A stretch of DNA of 64,000 nt, taken from the NCBI GenBank assembly GCA_963565915.1, contig OY751493.1, forward strand, positions 1,612,001 through 1,676,000. Direction: 5' to 3'. A program made the translations under genes and the position numbers. The notes under the pieces were generated by a model. It ran no database searches. It saw nothing but the letters and a program-made list of their open reading frames with translations, and was not told the DNA's origin. Shown piece after piece: positions 42,362 to 52,665 of the stretch (its first letter is position 1; each line of letters opens with the position of its first letter). The DNA is from Entoloma clypeatum. Lineage: Eukaryota > Basidiomycota > Agaricomycetes > Agaricales > Entolomataceae.

Positions 42362-43893
42362 CTTTTGGGTGCTAGTACAGGGTCTATATATGTATTTACA
42401 GGGTGTGAATACAAGCCATTGGGCTCGAGTGGTGGGCATTGCACATGAGTTGGGACCATTGGGCATGAGAACCACTCGAGGGGGCCGTTGGACAAGAGAG
42501 AGGTCCGTTGGGCACGAGTGAGGGCCGTTGGACGTGAGTCGAGACCGTTGGGCGCAAGAGAGGGCCATTGGGCATGAGAGGGCTGGGCATCAGAGTCAGA
42601 TGGTGAACTGGGCAAAGAGTTTGGCCCAGAAAGTCAGCCAAAAGCAAACAAGGGCAAATAGCCTGCCCTCACTTGGACATGCATCAGATGTGTCAAATAA
42701 ATGTAAATACACTTACAAAAAACATCGCACATCTGCCTAAATGTCTTACACAGGAGCAACACAGTTTGTGCACAATATTAATTAAGTATTATAGCATCAT
42801 ATGTCACTTTCTATGTACTTATTTTGTGAAATTTTGCCACAGATTTTATGATATAGTGATGCGGCACTCACACCAAATAATAGTAAACAATGTGCAGAAT
42901 GCATCGTGCAGGCGCGCATGGCCCCTTTCTCATAGTCTAATAATAGGTCAAGATAATAGAACTATACATGGAATATGTATTCACCTTCTGAAACACCTTA
43001 TACAAATTTTAGAAGTCCAGATCAGATAGGAATAATCAAATGTGCATATTTCAGTAAAAGTGTTATATCTCCATGATGAATATACCAAATTTGAAAAACA
43101 GATGTGCTGTGAGGTCCCCTGAATGAGAAGAATCCAAGGCTGAAACAAATTTTTCTTGGTCAAATTTTCGACCTATTTTGCTTCTATTCACCTTATTAAG
43201 TCCTTGGGCTTGATTTGAATGGTCTGAGTAGGTTTACATACAATGTTTCAATGGTATATATACAGTACATATAGACTACAGTGGTTGTGGAAGAGAGAAA
43301 GTAAGAAAATGTTGTTTTTGTGTTTGAAAAAACCCATGATGATGCACTGTTGATCACAATTTATAGTGTGCCATTGTTTTGATGCATCATTTCAGAATTC
43401 TGCTTACTATTAGCTTCTAAGTATCTCTATACAAGTTACAAACTATTTTTAGGACTTACAGTGCCACAGATTGGGCATTGAAGATGCAAGTTTCAACAAT
43501 GCACATTGCTCAGCATTGATGCCAAGCACTCTTGGCAATTGCCAAAAGTTGAATCATACATAAGTCGACAGCCAGCCCAATGTCTCCACCCTTTTTTTAT
43601 CCCCCAGCATGACTCACGCCCAACATGCCCAACAGCCCCCTCTCGCACCCAATGCCCTCCATTCACACCCACTGACGCTACATACCCTGTATATATTTTT
43701 AGACACAATGTATAATACAAAACTGGTTTGGACTGGTTTGGACTGGTTCAGTCCACTGTCTGTTGGTCGGATGGACCGGTCCTGTGTGGTCTGGTCCGGT
43801 TTTTTCCCTTTCTGTGGTATTGAAAGACTGGTCTTGGTCTTGGTCCATCCCTCTCAGAGGCAAAAAACTGAACTGAACTGAACCCTCAAACAC
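42362..43893 (+). repeat. GTGTT element copy D (minisatellite, body, minisatellite, CCGGT end)
   Basis: 42405-42600: GGCCGTTGGGCATGAG-type array. About 42660-43560: diverged element body. About 43600-43680: inverse minisatellite. 43700-43893: CCGGT arm ending CTCAAACAC-TA. The copy is older than A-C. No gene. Confidence 0.65.
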
Positions 43894-44074
43894 TAGCCAC
43901 ATGACACTCAGCAGAAACCATAACCCATGAAAATGGGTATGGTTTTGCCATGGTTCAGCAAAAATCACACCGTACCCATACCTAGTGTTTTAAAGTCCAG
44001 TCCAGTCTCGTTTTTGACCCCCAAAAAGAAAAGAAAGACGAGGACCGGACTGGTCTCACTTTTTTGTGGACACC

Positions 44075-44787
44075 TGTTAAGTAGGTGAAACGTCGAAGCT
44101 TCATCGGAGTCCGTCGGAGGTCAGACGTAGGACTGAGACCGGAGCGGAACTCCGGAAATGCAGAGGAACGACGAAGGGGAGGGACGTAGCTTCAACGTAT
44201 GTGTTGCACCGCCGTTTGTTGGATAAGGTGTCCCAATTTCAGGAGGTCGGAGAAGAGGTCGGAGGTGCGGAGGTCCTCGGAAAGATCTCGGTGAGAGACA
44301 AATTGACGTGGAAATGGTCAGATGACGTCGGAGTTGTGACTTGGACACAGTACTGAGCTCGTCGAAGGGTAACGATGGAGGAAGAGCAGTAGATGAGGAT
44401 GTCGTCGGCGTATTGTACCACAGCGAGGATCTCTGGCATGAACGGGGAGTAGAGGAGTGAACTTTGTTGATATTCGAACTGAGGAACTACAGGTATGGTA
44501 CGAGCTTAAATACCTAAATGAGATTACTTTACGGAGATGGTCGGAGTAGGTCCGGAGTTGTGGCGTAAGTTGCCAGCGACTGTAACGAACATCGGAGATG
44601 TCGGTCAACGGACCATGCGGAAAAGGCGATGCATAAGTAAACGGGAATATGAATATGAAATGCATAAAGGCATGGAGTTATGAATATGAAATGCACGATG
44701 GCAACCTGCGGAGATGCGGAGGTAACGGATGTCCGGAATGTTGGAGGAATATCGGAGTGGATCGGAGATTCGGAGACGGATATAACA
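44075..44787 (-). repeat. Solo LTR, Gyp-B-related
   Basis: 713 bp, TGTTAAGTAGG...ATATAACA, between ACACC (44070-44074) and ACACC (44788-44792). It is related to the Gyp-B-1 LTR. I count 24 CGGA against 4 TCCG on the plus strand. Inside, on the minus strand, is a short RT-like stretch, VVQYADDILIYCSS (around 44385-44430), an odd content for an LTR. The strand is given by CGGA polarity. Confidence 0.82.
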
Positions 44788-45392
44788 ACACCTCTGAAAA
44801 CTGGACCAGACCGGTGAGAGACTGGTCTGGTCCGTCCGTTTATTCAGGTCTGATGAGACTGGACCAGTTCGAAGTGGTCCAGACTCGTAGTATATACGCT
44901 ATGAATGTGCTACTGGATGGCAAATGTGTGCGTCGTCTTGTGTGCTTACCTCCTCTCCCCTGCCCCTGAATCTCACCGTCTGACAGTGTTGGGCATGACT
45001 GGACATCATTGGGTGTGAGTGGGCACCGTTGAGTGTGAGTGGACATGTTCGGTGCGAGTGGATGTGTTGGGCGTGAGTCGTGGGTGAAGAAAGGGTGTTG
45101 GCTGCGAGTCAACGCAAGAGGGGGGCAGTTCAGCATGAGGGGGGCCATTGAGAACGAGAGGGGGCCGTTGGGCTCAAAGGCAGGGCATTTGGCACAAGAG
45201 GGAGCCGTTGGGCTTGAAGGGAAGGCGTTTGGCATGAGTGGAGGGCATTGGGCATGAGTGGACGCTGTTGGGCGCAAAAAGGGGCTGTTGGGTGTGAGAC
45301 AACACTGTTAGGTGCTAGAGGGGGACATTGGGCATCAGTGGGGGCTGTTGGGCTCGAAGAGATGGTGTTGGGCATGAGTGAATGGCATTGGG

Positions 45393-45935
45393 TGTCATAA
45401 CCATACGATTCACATCCGACTTATCCGACGACTCCGACATTTCATCCGCTCTGACATCCGCTCCAACAACATTCTATTTATATTGAATATACTTCTACTA
45501 CGTAACATCTCAACCATACTTACAAGTAGACATATGTTGTTCACTTTTCATTTGTTACTCTCCGTACTCCGAATGTTCCGATGGTCAACTCCAATATCTG
45601 CACATCACTTATAGTAATGCTGATCATTCTAGTCTACTATAAATAGTGTACAAACCTGTCGTAGAACCTCAGTTCAAATATCATACGTTACACCTCATTC
45701 GCATCCGTCTCTACTTGCCTTTGAGCATTCTCTCCGTCACCTCCGCTCATCCGCTCATCCGCTCATCCGACATCCGCCAATCCGAAATCGAGGACCACAT
45801 CAAAGAGTGGGGCGCAACGCACAAGTTGAAGCCAGGTCCTTTCTGCCAACGTTGCACTTACCGCATTCCGCTCCTCCGCTACTCCGCTCCGACTCGTCCG
45901 ACGTTTTCCGACGTTGAGAAACACGCTACGTGACA
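45393..45935 (+). repeat. 5' LTR of Gyp-B-2
   Basis: 543 bp, TGTCATAACC...CTACGTGACA. TATAAATAG box at 45638-45646. I count 22 TCCG and no CGGA on the plus strand, including a tandem CCGCTCAT run (45741-45768) that accounts for the 8-bp length difference from the 3' LTR. Confidence 0.93.
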
Positions 45936-45986
45936 GTATATTTGAACTACCACCATTCTTTGATTTACCCAACAACCTCTACCCAC

Positions 45987-47279
45987 ATGTCTCAAACCCG
46001 TAATACAGTTCGAACAACTAGGACTGCTCGTGCAGCAGCAGAACGTTCATCCTCCACACCACGCTCTGCTTTTCTTCGAGGAACACGCAATGTAACCATT
46101 ACCCCTCAAGGAGCCACAGCATCATCATCCGCTCCTACCCCCGGACCATCTGTTCCTCCGCCTTCTTCTGACTCTCAGCTCCCACCACTTCCTGCCAGTC
46201 CTCCACTAAACCCACCAACGGAACCCTCCGCACCTCTAAATTCTGGCTTATTCAGCGGACCTCCAGGAGGATCTCCTCCTCCTTCCGACGGTAGTTTACA
46301 TGGAGATTTGGACGACTCCGATTCCAATCCAGATCAGGAACCCAATCTAGCTGAAGCCATTCTGCTCATGACCAAAGAGTTGAAACGTCGAGATACAAAG
46401 AAGAAAAAGTCGTATGCCAACGAACCGGATACCTTTGACGGATCCGATCCGCGCAAACTCTCCGCATTCATTTTACAATGCAAACTTTACTTCTCCGACA
46501 ACGACAACTTCGACTCAGAACATTCCAAAGTCAACTTTGCCATGTCTTACTTCCGAGGCACAGCACTCGAATTTTTTGAACCCTTCATTCTAGATGATGA
46601 TGAACCCAATTGGCGGGGTTCTTTCCCCGAGTTCGTCCGGCTTCTCCGCTCCGAGTTTGGTACCATTGACCCTCAGGGCGAAGCCGAAGAACAGTTGGAC
46701 AACCTACGGATGAAGGAAAATCAAAAGATATTGAAGTACAATGTTGAATTCCAACGTCTTGCTACCAAGACTGACTGGGATGAAAACTCCCTCCGACACC
46801 GCTACTACGTCGGACTTCCGGATCGGATCAAGGACATCCTCTCCCAACAACCCAAGATCAAGTCTTTACCAGACCTACGATCCGCGGCTCATACTATTGA
46901 CGCTCGCTACTGGGAACGTCAACGAGAGAAATCCAGAACCGATAAACCCACTCCCAAGTCCGACAAAAAACAATCCGCTCCGAACCAATCCACTCCACAA
47001 ACATCATCAACCAAACCCTCCGCTCCCGCTACCGCTTCCGCTTCCACATCCGCTCCGAAACCCAACCTCTCCAGTAAATTAGGCAAAGACGGCAAACTGA
47101 CGTATCAAGAACGCAAACGTTGTTTCGATAATAACCTTTGCTTATTCTGCGGTAGCGTCGGACACGCTGTCAAGGACTGTCCCAAGTCCACCTCCTCCGC
47201 TTCCAAGGCTAAAGGGAAAGCCGCCCAAGTTGGCACTCAAGCCAAGGAAAAAAGTAAGGAGATCAAGTCAAAAAAATAG
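45987..47279 (+). CDS. gag: Gag of Gyp-B-2
   Basis: 430 codons from the ATG MSQTRNTVRTTR, 51 nt after the LTR. Ser/Pro-rich N-terminus, then a capsid region (FDGSDPRKLSAFILQCKLYF, MSYFRGTALEFFEPF, FGTIDPQGEAEEQLDNLRMK) typical of Ty3/Gypsy Gag, and one zinc knuckle CLFCGSVGHAVKDC (residues 385-398). It ends in a Lys-rich tail whose last codons form A-AAA-AAA directly before TAG. That is a classic -1 slippery heptamer, and the pol frame is open at -1, so Gag-Pol is probably made by -1 frameshifting. Confidence 0.92.
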   Translation: MSQTRNTVRTTRTARAAAERSSSTPRSAFLRGTRNVTITPQGATASSSAPTPGPSVPPPSSDSQLPPLPASPPLNPPTEPSAPLNSGLFSGPPGGSPPPSDGSLHGDLDDSDSNPDQEPNLAEAILLMTKELKRRDTKKKKSYANEPDTFDGSDPRKLSAFILQCKLYFSDNDNFDSEHSKVNFAMSYFRGTALEFFEPFILDDDEPNWRGSFPEFVRLLRSEFGTIDPQGEAEEQLDNLRMKENQKILKYNVEFQRLATKTDWDENSLRHRYYVGLPDRIKDILSQQPKIKSLPDLRSAAHTIDARYWERQREKSRTDKPTPKSDKKQSAPNQSTPQTSSTKPSAPATASASTSAPKPNLSSKLGKDGKLTYQERKRCFDNNLCLFCGSVGHAVKDCPKSTSSASKAKGKAAQVGTQAKEKSKEIKSKK

Positions 47280-48830
47280 GCAGTGGTCCTCATGAAGCAC
47301 GGTCTGAGGACTGCGTTGACTCTCTCCGTGCCTCCGCTCCCATCCGACTTAACGTGTCCGCTCTCTCCGATCCGAACTCTTTACATATCAATATCTCATC
47401 TTCTTTTTTCTCTTCAGATTCTGTCCCAGCACTTATTGATTCAGGATCTACTCACTGTTTTATTGACAATAACTTTTCCTCCGCCTATGATCTTCCGACC
47501 TCCGCTATTCCACCCTTAGAACTAAAGCTTTTTGATGGTTCTTCTAACGCGTTTATCACTCAAGTTGTAACAATACCTATATGTTTTCCTTCAGGTGAAT
47601 CCTTTGAACAGGATTTTTATGTTACTCCGCTCGACTCCGCTTCTTCCGTGGTTCTTGGATACAACTGGCTCACCCGCCACAATCCTATGATTGACTGGGT
47701 ATTGGGCAGTATCACTTTCCGTCCACAGATGCAAAAAGAGCCGTTTCCGACATCGACGTCGACCTCCTCCCAAGGTAGGACAGCTACGCTTCCTCCTCCG
47801 GAACCTCCGATCGTACCTTCGCAGTCTGCTCCGCAGATTTCACTCATTAACGCAGCCGCATTTATGAGGGCATGCAAATTGCCTGGTACACAATCCTTTC
47901 GACTTCACCTTTCAACTCCCTCCGTTTCTGCTCACTCCGCATCCGCTTCTGACACCCCCGACTTGACAAATGTACCTGAAGAATACCACGACTATGCTGA
48001 CGTCTTCAGTAAAGGAAAAGCAGACACTCTTCCACCCCACCGTCCCTACGACCTCAAAATCGAACTTGAAGAGGGCTCCGCTCCTCCGTTCGGTCCGATC
48101 TACTCCCTTTCACAAACCGAACTCAATGCCCTCCGTGAATTCATTGACGAACACCTCACCATTGGATTCATCCGACCCTCTTCCTCCCCGCACGGTGCTC
48201 CCGTCCTTTTCGTTCGTAAAAAGGATGGCTCCCTTCGTCTTTGCGTCAATTTCCGTGGTCTTAACAAAATCTCAAAGAAGGACCGATATCCGCTTCCGCT
48301 CATATCCGACCTTCTCCAGACTGCTGGAAAAGCCAGTGTTTATACGGCTCCTGACCTCCGACACACCTATCACCTCGTCCGCATAGCGGAAGGAGATGAA
48401 TGGAAAACCGCCTTCTGCACGCGCTACGGGTCTTTTGAATGGCTTGTCATGCCATTTGGACTCACCAACTCCCCAGCTGTTTTTCAACGCTTCATGAACG
48501 ACATCTTCCATGACCTGCTTGATAAGTATGTTATCATATATCTCGACGACATCCTCATCTACTCCGACTCTCCCTCCGAGCATCGGAAGCATGTCCGCGA
48601 AGTCCTCCGACGTCTCCGACAACATGGCTTATACGCATGCACAGACAAATGCGAGTTTTCTACGGATACTGTTGAATACCTTGGCTTTATCCTCTCTCCG
48701 ACAGGCCTCCGTATGTCGGATAAGAAAGTCAAAATTATTCAAGATTGGCCTGAACCAAGGAAGGTCAAAGACATTCAGTCTTTCTTAGGTTTTGCCAATT
48801 TTTATCGACGATATTCCTTACTACTCCGAA
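47279..48830 (+). CDS. pol: Gyp-B-2 Pol: protease and reverse transcriptase
   Basis: Open in the -1 frame from the gag end. Protease has LIDSGSTHCFID (active-site DSG) and VVLGYNWLTRHNP. RT has GFIRPSSSPHGAPVLFVRKK, DLRHTYHLVRI, MPFGLTNSPAVFQRFMN and YLDDILIYS. The frame breaks near 48810 within FLGFANFYRR: sequence that should repeat the word TATCGACGA appears once, so a slip between short direct repeats probably removed about ten bases. The rest follows in another frame from 48800. Confidence 0.9.
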
Positions 48831-50951
48831 ATCACCGTTCCGCTCACTCGACTCACCCGCAAAAACACACAATGGCACTTCTCCAACTCTGCTCGCAAAT
48901 CTTTCAAAACTTTGAAGAAAGCCTTTACCACGGCACCTGTTCTTATGCATTGGATTCCCGACAGCCCTATTATCGTCGAAACTGATGCCTCTGACTACGC
49001 TTTGGGTGCGATCCTCTCCATCCGCACCTCCGACGACGAAATCCATCCGGTCGCTTTCCACTCCCGCACCTTTACACCTCCTGAGTTAAACTATGACACC
49101 CACGACAAAGAACTATTAGCGATCCACGATGCATTCAAGGTTTGGCGTCACTACCTTGAAGGCTCTGCTGCTCCGATCGATGTTGTAACGGACCACAAAA
49201 ATCTTGAGTACTTTTCTACTACCAAGATTTTATCACGTCGACAAGCTCGTTGGTCCAAATACCTCTGCCAGTTCAATCTCGTCATCCGCTTCCGCCCTGG
49301 CCATTTAGGTACGAAGCCCGATCTTTTAAGTAGACGATGGGACATCTACCCTAAAGAGGGAAATAGCGACTATTTGTCCATCAACCCAAGCAACTTCAAA
49401 CCCATCTTCACACAAGAACAGCTCACCACTTCACTTCGCGCAACAGAGTTATATACACCCGTCCTCCATGCCACAATCATCATGGATACAGATCAGCTCC
49501 GCTCCGACATCCTCTCCGCTCTTCCGACTGATCCCATTTATACCTCTTTCCTCGACAATCCTAATCCACGCTGGATCGTGAATGAAGCAGGTTATCTACT
49601 CCACAATGGACGTATCTACGTTCCCGACTCATCCGACCTCCGTCTCCGCATCCTCCGCAATAAGCACGACCATATCCTCGCTGGACACCCTGGTCAAAAT
49701 AAGACTATTAGTCTTATCCAACGAGAATACACTTGGCCTGGAATGCGCGACTTCGTCAAAAAGTATTGCAAGTCATGTACCACTTGCATGCGCGCCAAAC
49801 CCCAACATCATAAACCCTACGGTCTGCTTAAACAACTCCCTATTCCTGAACGTCCCTGGCATTCTATTTCCATGGATTTCATTGAACCCCTTCCGACATC
49901 CGCTGGCTCCGATGCGATTCTGGTCATTGTAGACCGCCTCACTAAACAAGGCATATTCATCCCTACCACCATTAATTGCACATCCGAAGACCTAGCAAAC
50001 CTTTTCGTGCTTCACGTCTTTTCCAAGCACGGAGTTCCGCAAAACGTCACATCCGATCGCAGACCTGAATTCGTCTCCCGTTTTTTCCGCTCTCTTGCAA
50101 AAGCCCTTGATATGAGACTTCACTTCACTTCTGGATATCACCCTGAAGGCGATGGTCAAACCGAACACACCAACCAGACACTCGAACAATACCTCCGCAT
50201 TTTCTGCAACTACCAGCAAGACAACTGGTCCGCTTTGCTTCCGCTTGCGGAGTTCGCTTACAACAACACTCCGAGTGCCACCACAGGTGTATCACCATTC
50301 TTCGCCAACAAAGGTTATCACCCCGACATTACACTCCATCCGGAACGTGATCTAGCATCCGATAAAGCTCGACAATACATCGTTGACTTAGATGAATTAC
50401 ATCAAGAACTAAAGACTGCTGTCGCAGAGGCACAACAACGTTATCAAGGCCCTGCGGACGTCCGACGTTCTCCGCCTCCCCCGCTCCGCGTCGGACAAGA
50501 AGTCTTTGTTAAAGCTAAGTTCTTCCGCACCACACGACCCACCCAAAAGTTATCCGACAAATATGCTGGCCCATTTGAAATCATAGCCCAACCCGGCACG
50601 CACTCCTTTACACTACGTCTACCCGACACTATGCGTGCTATACACCCCATCTTCCACATATCCATGCTCGAACCAGCAACTCCTAACGAGATTCCAAATC
50701 GGATACAATCTCCTCCGCCTCCGCTCGAGATGGACGGAGAAACCGAATACGAAATTGCGGAAATCGTCGACTCAAAGATCGATAAAAGACAACGCTGCAA
50801 ACTCCTTTACCTCGTCCGCTGGTTAGGTTATGAAGACACCAGTGAAGAGTTTTCTTGGTTACCCGCATCCGAGCTTGAACACGCAGCGGATACGGTAGCG
50901 GACTTCCACTCCGCTCAACCAACTAAGCCAGGCCCCTTATCGCGCTTGTAA
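48792..50951 (+). CDS. pol: Gyp-B-2 Pol: RNase H, integrase, chromodomain
   Basis: 719 codons. RNase H has IIVETDASDYALGAIL and HDKELLAIHDAFKVWRHYL. The integrase HHCC finger is ILAGHPGQNKT and CTTCMRAK. The DDE core is MDFIEPLPTSAGSDA, VTSDRRPEFVSRFF (usual DRG reads DRR here) and GDGQTEHTNQTLEQYL. A GPFEIIAQPGTHSF module is followed by a chromodomain (LLYLVRWLGYEDTSEEFSWLP) near the end. The DRG-to-DRR change and the upstream frameshift suggest this copy cannot move by itself. The pol stop is 44 nt from the stop of the antisense gene. Confidence 0.92.
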   Translation: MPIFIDDIPYYSEITVPLTRLTRKNTQWHFSNSARKSFKTLKKAFTTAPVLMHWIPDSPIIVETDASDYALGAILSIRTSDDEIHPVAFHSRTFTPPELNYDTHDKELLAIHDAFKVWRHYLEGSAAPIDVVTDHKNLEYFSTTKILSRRQARWSKYLCQFNLVIRFRPGHLGTKPDLLSRRWDIYPKEGNSDYLSINPSNFKPIFTQEQLTTSLRATELYTPVLHATIIMDTDQLRSDILSALPTDPIYTSFLDNPNPRWIVNEAGYLLHNGRIYVPDSSDLRLRILRNKHDHILAGHPGQNKTISLIQREYTWPGMRDFVKKYCKSCTTCMRAKPQHHKPYGLLKQLPIPERPWHSISMDFIEPLPTSAGSDAILVIVDRLTKQGIFIPTTINCTSEDLANLFVLHVFSKHGVPQNVTSDRRPEFVSRFFRSLAKALDMRLHFTSGYHPEGDGQTEHTNQTLEQYLRIFCNYQQDNWSALLPLAEFAYNNTPSATTGVSPFFANKGYHPDITLHPERDLASDKARQYIVDLDELHQELKTAVAEAQQRYQGPADVRRSPPPPLRVGQEVFVKAKFFRTTRPTQKLSDKYAGPFEIIAQPGTHSFTLRLPDTMRAIHPIFHISMLEPATPNEIPNRIQSPPPPLEMDGETEYEIAEIVDSKIDKRQRCKLLYLVRWLGYEDTSEEFSWLPASELEHAADTVADFHSAQPTKPGPLSRL

Positions 50952-50995
50952 CAAAAAGAAAAGAAAATCTATTAAAATTTTATACTAACAAAAAA

Positions 50996-51999
50996 CTACT
51001 TTCGCTGTTTTTTGTTAGATACCCCCTCCGTCTCCTCGTTCCACTCCGATCCGGATTCCTCTTCCGCTTCCTCCATCCGCTTCCGCTTCTTCGTTTCTTC
51101 TTCTTTTTCTGCTTCTTCTTCTACCTCCCTTCCCAACTCCTCCAATACCCTATCATACTCCTCCGCATCCTCGTCCTCGTCGGATCCCTCCTCCGAAGCC
51201 TCCGAATCCTCCCTCCACGCGATAACCGTCAAAAGCTCCTTGATCTCCCGCAATTCCTTCAACTCCGCCTTTATCAGCCGCATCTCCCTTATCATGCTCC
51301 TAAGCCCTCTCACCACCTCCGTGCCTATGACCACCTCCGGCGGACCAAACCCCTCTGGCATGAACTCCGGCTTCTCCGACGCTGCGGCTATCCGCGATCC
51401 CTCCGCGGTCCCCTCTCCCTTGGACGATCCCGCCTTCGCGTTCTTCGTCGCACCACCTGCCACCTTAGCCTTTCCGACCCTCACCGCCTTGGTCATCCTC
51501 CGCTTCACCTCCGACTCCGCTTCCGCTCCCGTTCTGCAGCTTCGTTTTAAACGCTGGCACCGCCAGCACGACGAAGCATTGTCATTCCTAAAGAACAAGT
51601 TAATAACGAAGCGTATAAAGAAATAGGAAAAACTCACTCCGATGGCCAAAAACACAAGTCCCCCGCTTTCAAGCAGGAGGTGCAATCCTCCTTCCCCTGC
51701 TCGTAACTCGCAGGCATATTCTTGAAAACCCCCTGCAGCCAGACCTTCTTCACCTCCGCATCCGCATCCGCCTCCGCATCCGCACCTGCACCCGCGACCG
51801 GTTCCTTCGCCTTCGCCTTCTCTGCCTTCCTCTCTGCTCGTCTCTGCTCTTTCGCCGCCCTCTTCGCCTCCGCGCGCTCTGCATCTTTCTTCGTGCGCTC
51901 CTCTGCCTCCTGCAGTTTCCTCTCCAACTCTTCGGTGACCTTCTTCTGGCGCTCCCTTTCAGCACGAAGAGCGGCGAGGGGTGAGTTTTCAGCGGACAT
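50996..51999 (-). CDS. Antisense gene of Gyp-B-2: Zn2Cys6 cluster protein with coiled coil (317 aa)
   Basis: Exons 51999-51638 and 51587-50996 with a 50-nt GT-AG intron, phase 2, splitting the same Glu codon as in Gyp-B-1. Residues 10-95 are a charged coiled coil (RAERERQKKVTEELERKLQE). Cys106, 109, 116, 128, 131 and 138 form C-X2-C-X6-C-X11-C-X2-C-X6-C, with basic QRLKRS in the second loop. A hydrophobic helix (MIREMRLIKAELKELREIKE) and a very acidic tail ending VSNKKQRK follow. Same architecture, length and end as the Gyp-B-1 protein although the sequences are far apart. Fully open. Its promoter must lie in or next to the 3' LTR; the 131-bp leader (52000-52130) begins with the 40-bp block conserved in Gyp-B-1. 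Confidence 0.85.
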
Positions 52000-52130
52000 A
52001 ACGGATAGGCGTCGGGATAGATGTTGTGGTTGGGTGACAAGAGAGAAAGATCACACACAAAGCTTTTCAACCAACGGTCACGTGGATTACCTCATCTGGG
52101 CCTCAGGGTTCGGCCCTAAGAGGGAAATAC

Positions 52131-52665
52131 TGTCATAACCATACGATTCACATCCGACTTATCCGACGACTCCGACATTTCATCCGCTCCGACATCCGCT
52201 CCAACAACATTCTATTTATATTGAATATACTTCTACTACGTAACATCTCAACCATACTTACAAGTAGACATATGTTGTTCACTTTTCATTTGTTACTCTC
52301 CATACTCCGAATGTTCCGATGGTCAACTCCAATATCTGCACATCACTTATAGTAATGCTGATCATTCTAGTCTACTATAAATAGTGTACAAACCTGTCGT
52401 AGAACCTCAGTTCAAATATCATACGTTACACCTCATTCGCATCCGTCTCTACTTGCCTTTGAGCATTCTCTCCGTCACCTCCGCTCATCTGCTCATCCGA
52501 CATCCGCCAATCCGAAATCGAGGACCACATCAAAGAGTGGGGCGCAACGCACAAGTTGAAGCCAGGTCCTTTCTGCCAACGTTGCACTTACCACATTCCG
52601 CTCCTCCGCTACTCCGCTCCGACTCGTCCGACGTTTTCCGACGTTGAGAAACACACTACGTGACA
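52131..52665 (+). repeat. 3' LTR of Gyp-B-2
   Basis: 535 bp; differs from the 5' LTR by loss of one CCGCTCAT unit and a few point changes (about 99% otherwise). The purine tract just upstream reads AAGAGGGAAATAC. Confidence 0.93.

Larger units (their letters stand above)
45393..52665 (+). mobile_element. Gyp-B-2: complete chromodomain Ty3/Gypsy element with antisense zinc-cluster gene
   Basis: 7273 bp with LTRs of 543 and 535 bp and a TTGGG duplication (45388-45392, 52666-52670). Gag, protease, RT, RNase H, integrase and chromodomain are on the plus strand. A two-exon zinc-cluster gene is on the minus strand between pol and the 3' LTR. Inserted in the minisatellite of GTGTT element E. A single frameshift in pol near 48810 is the only clear disabling break. 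Confidence 0.95.
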
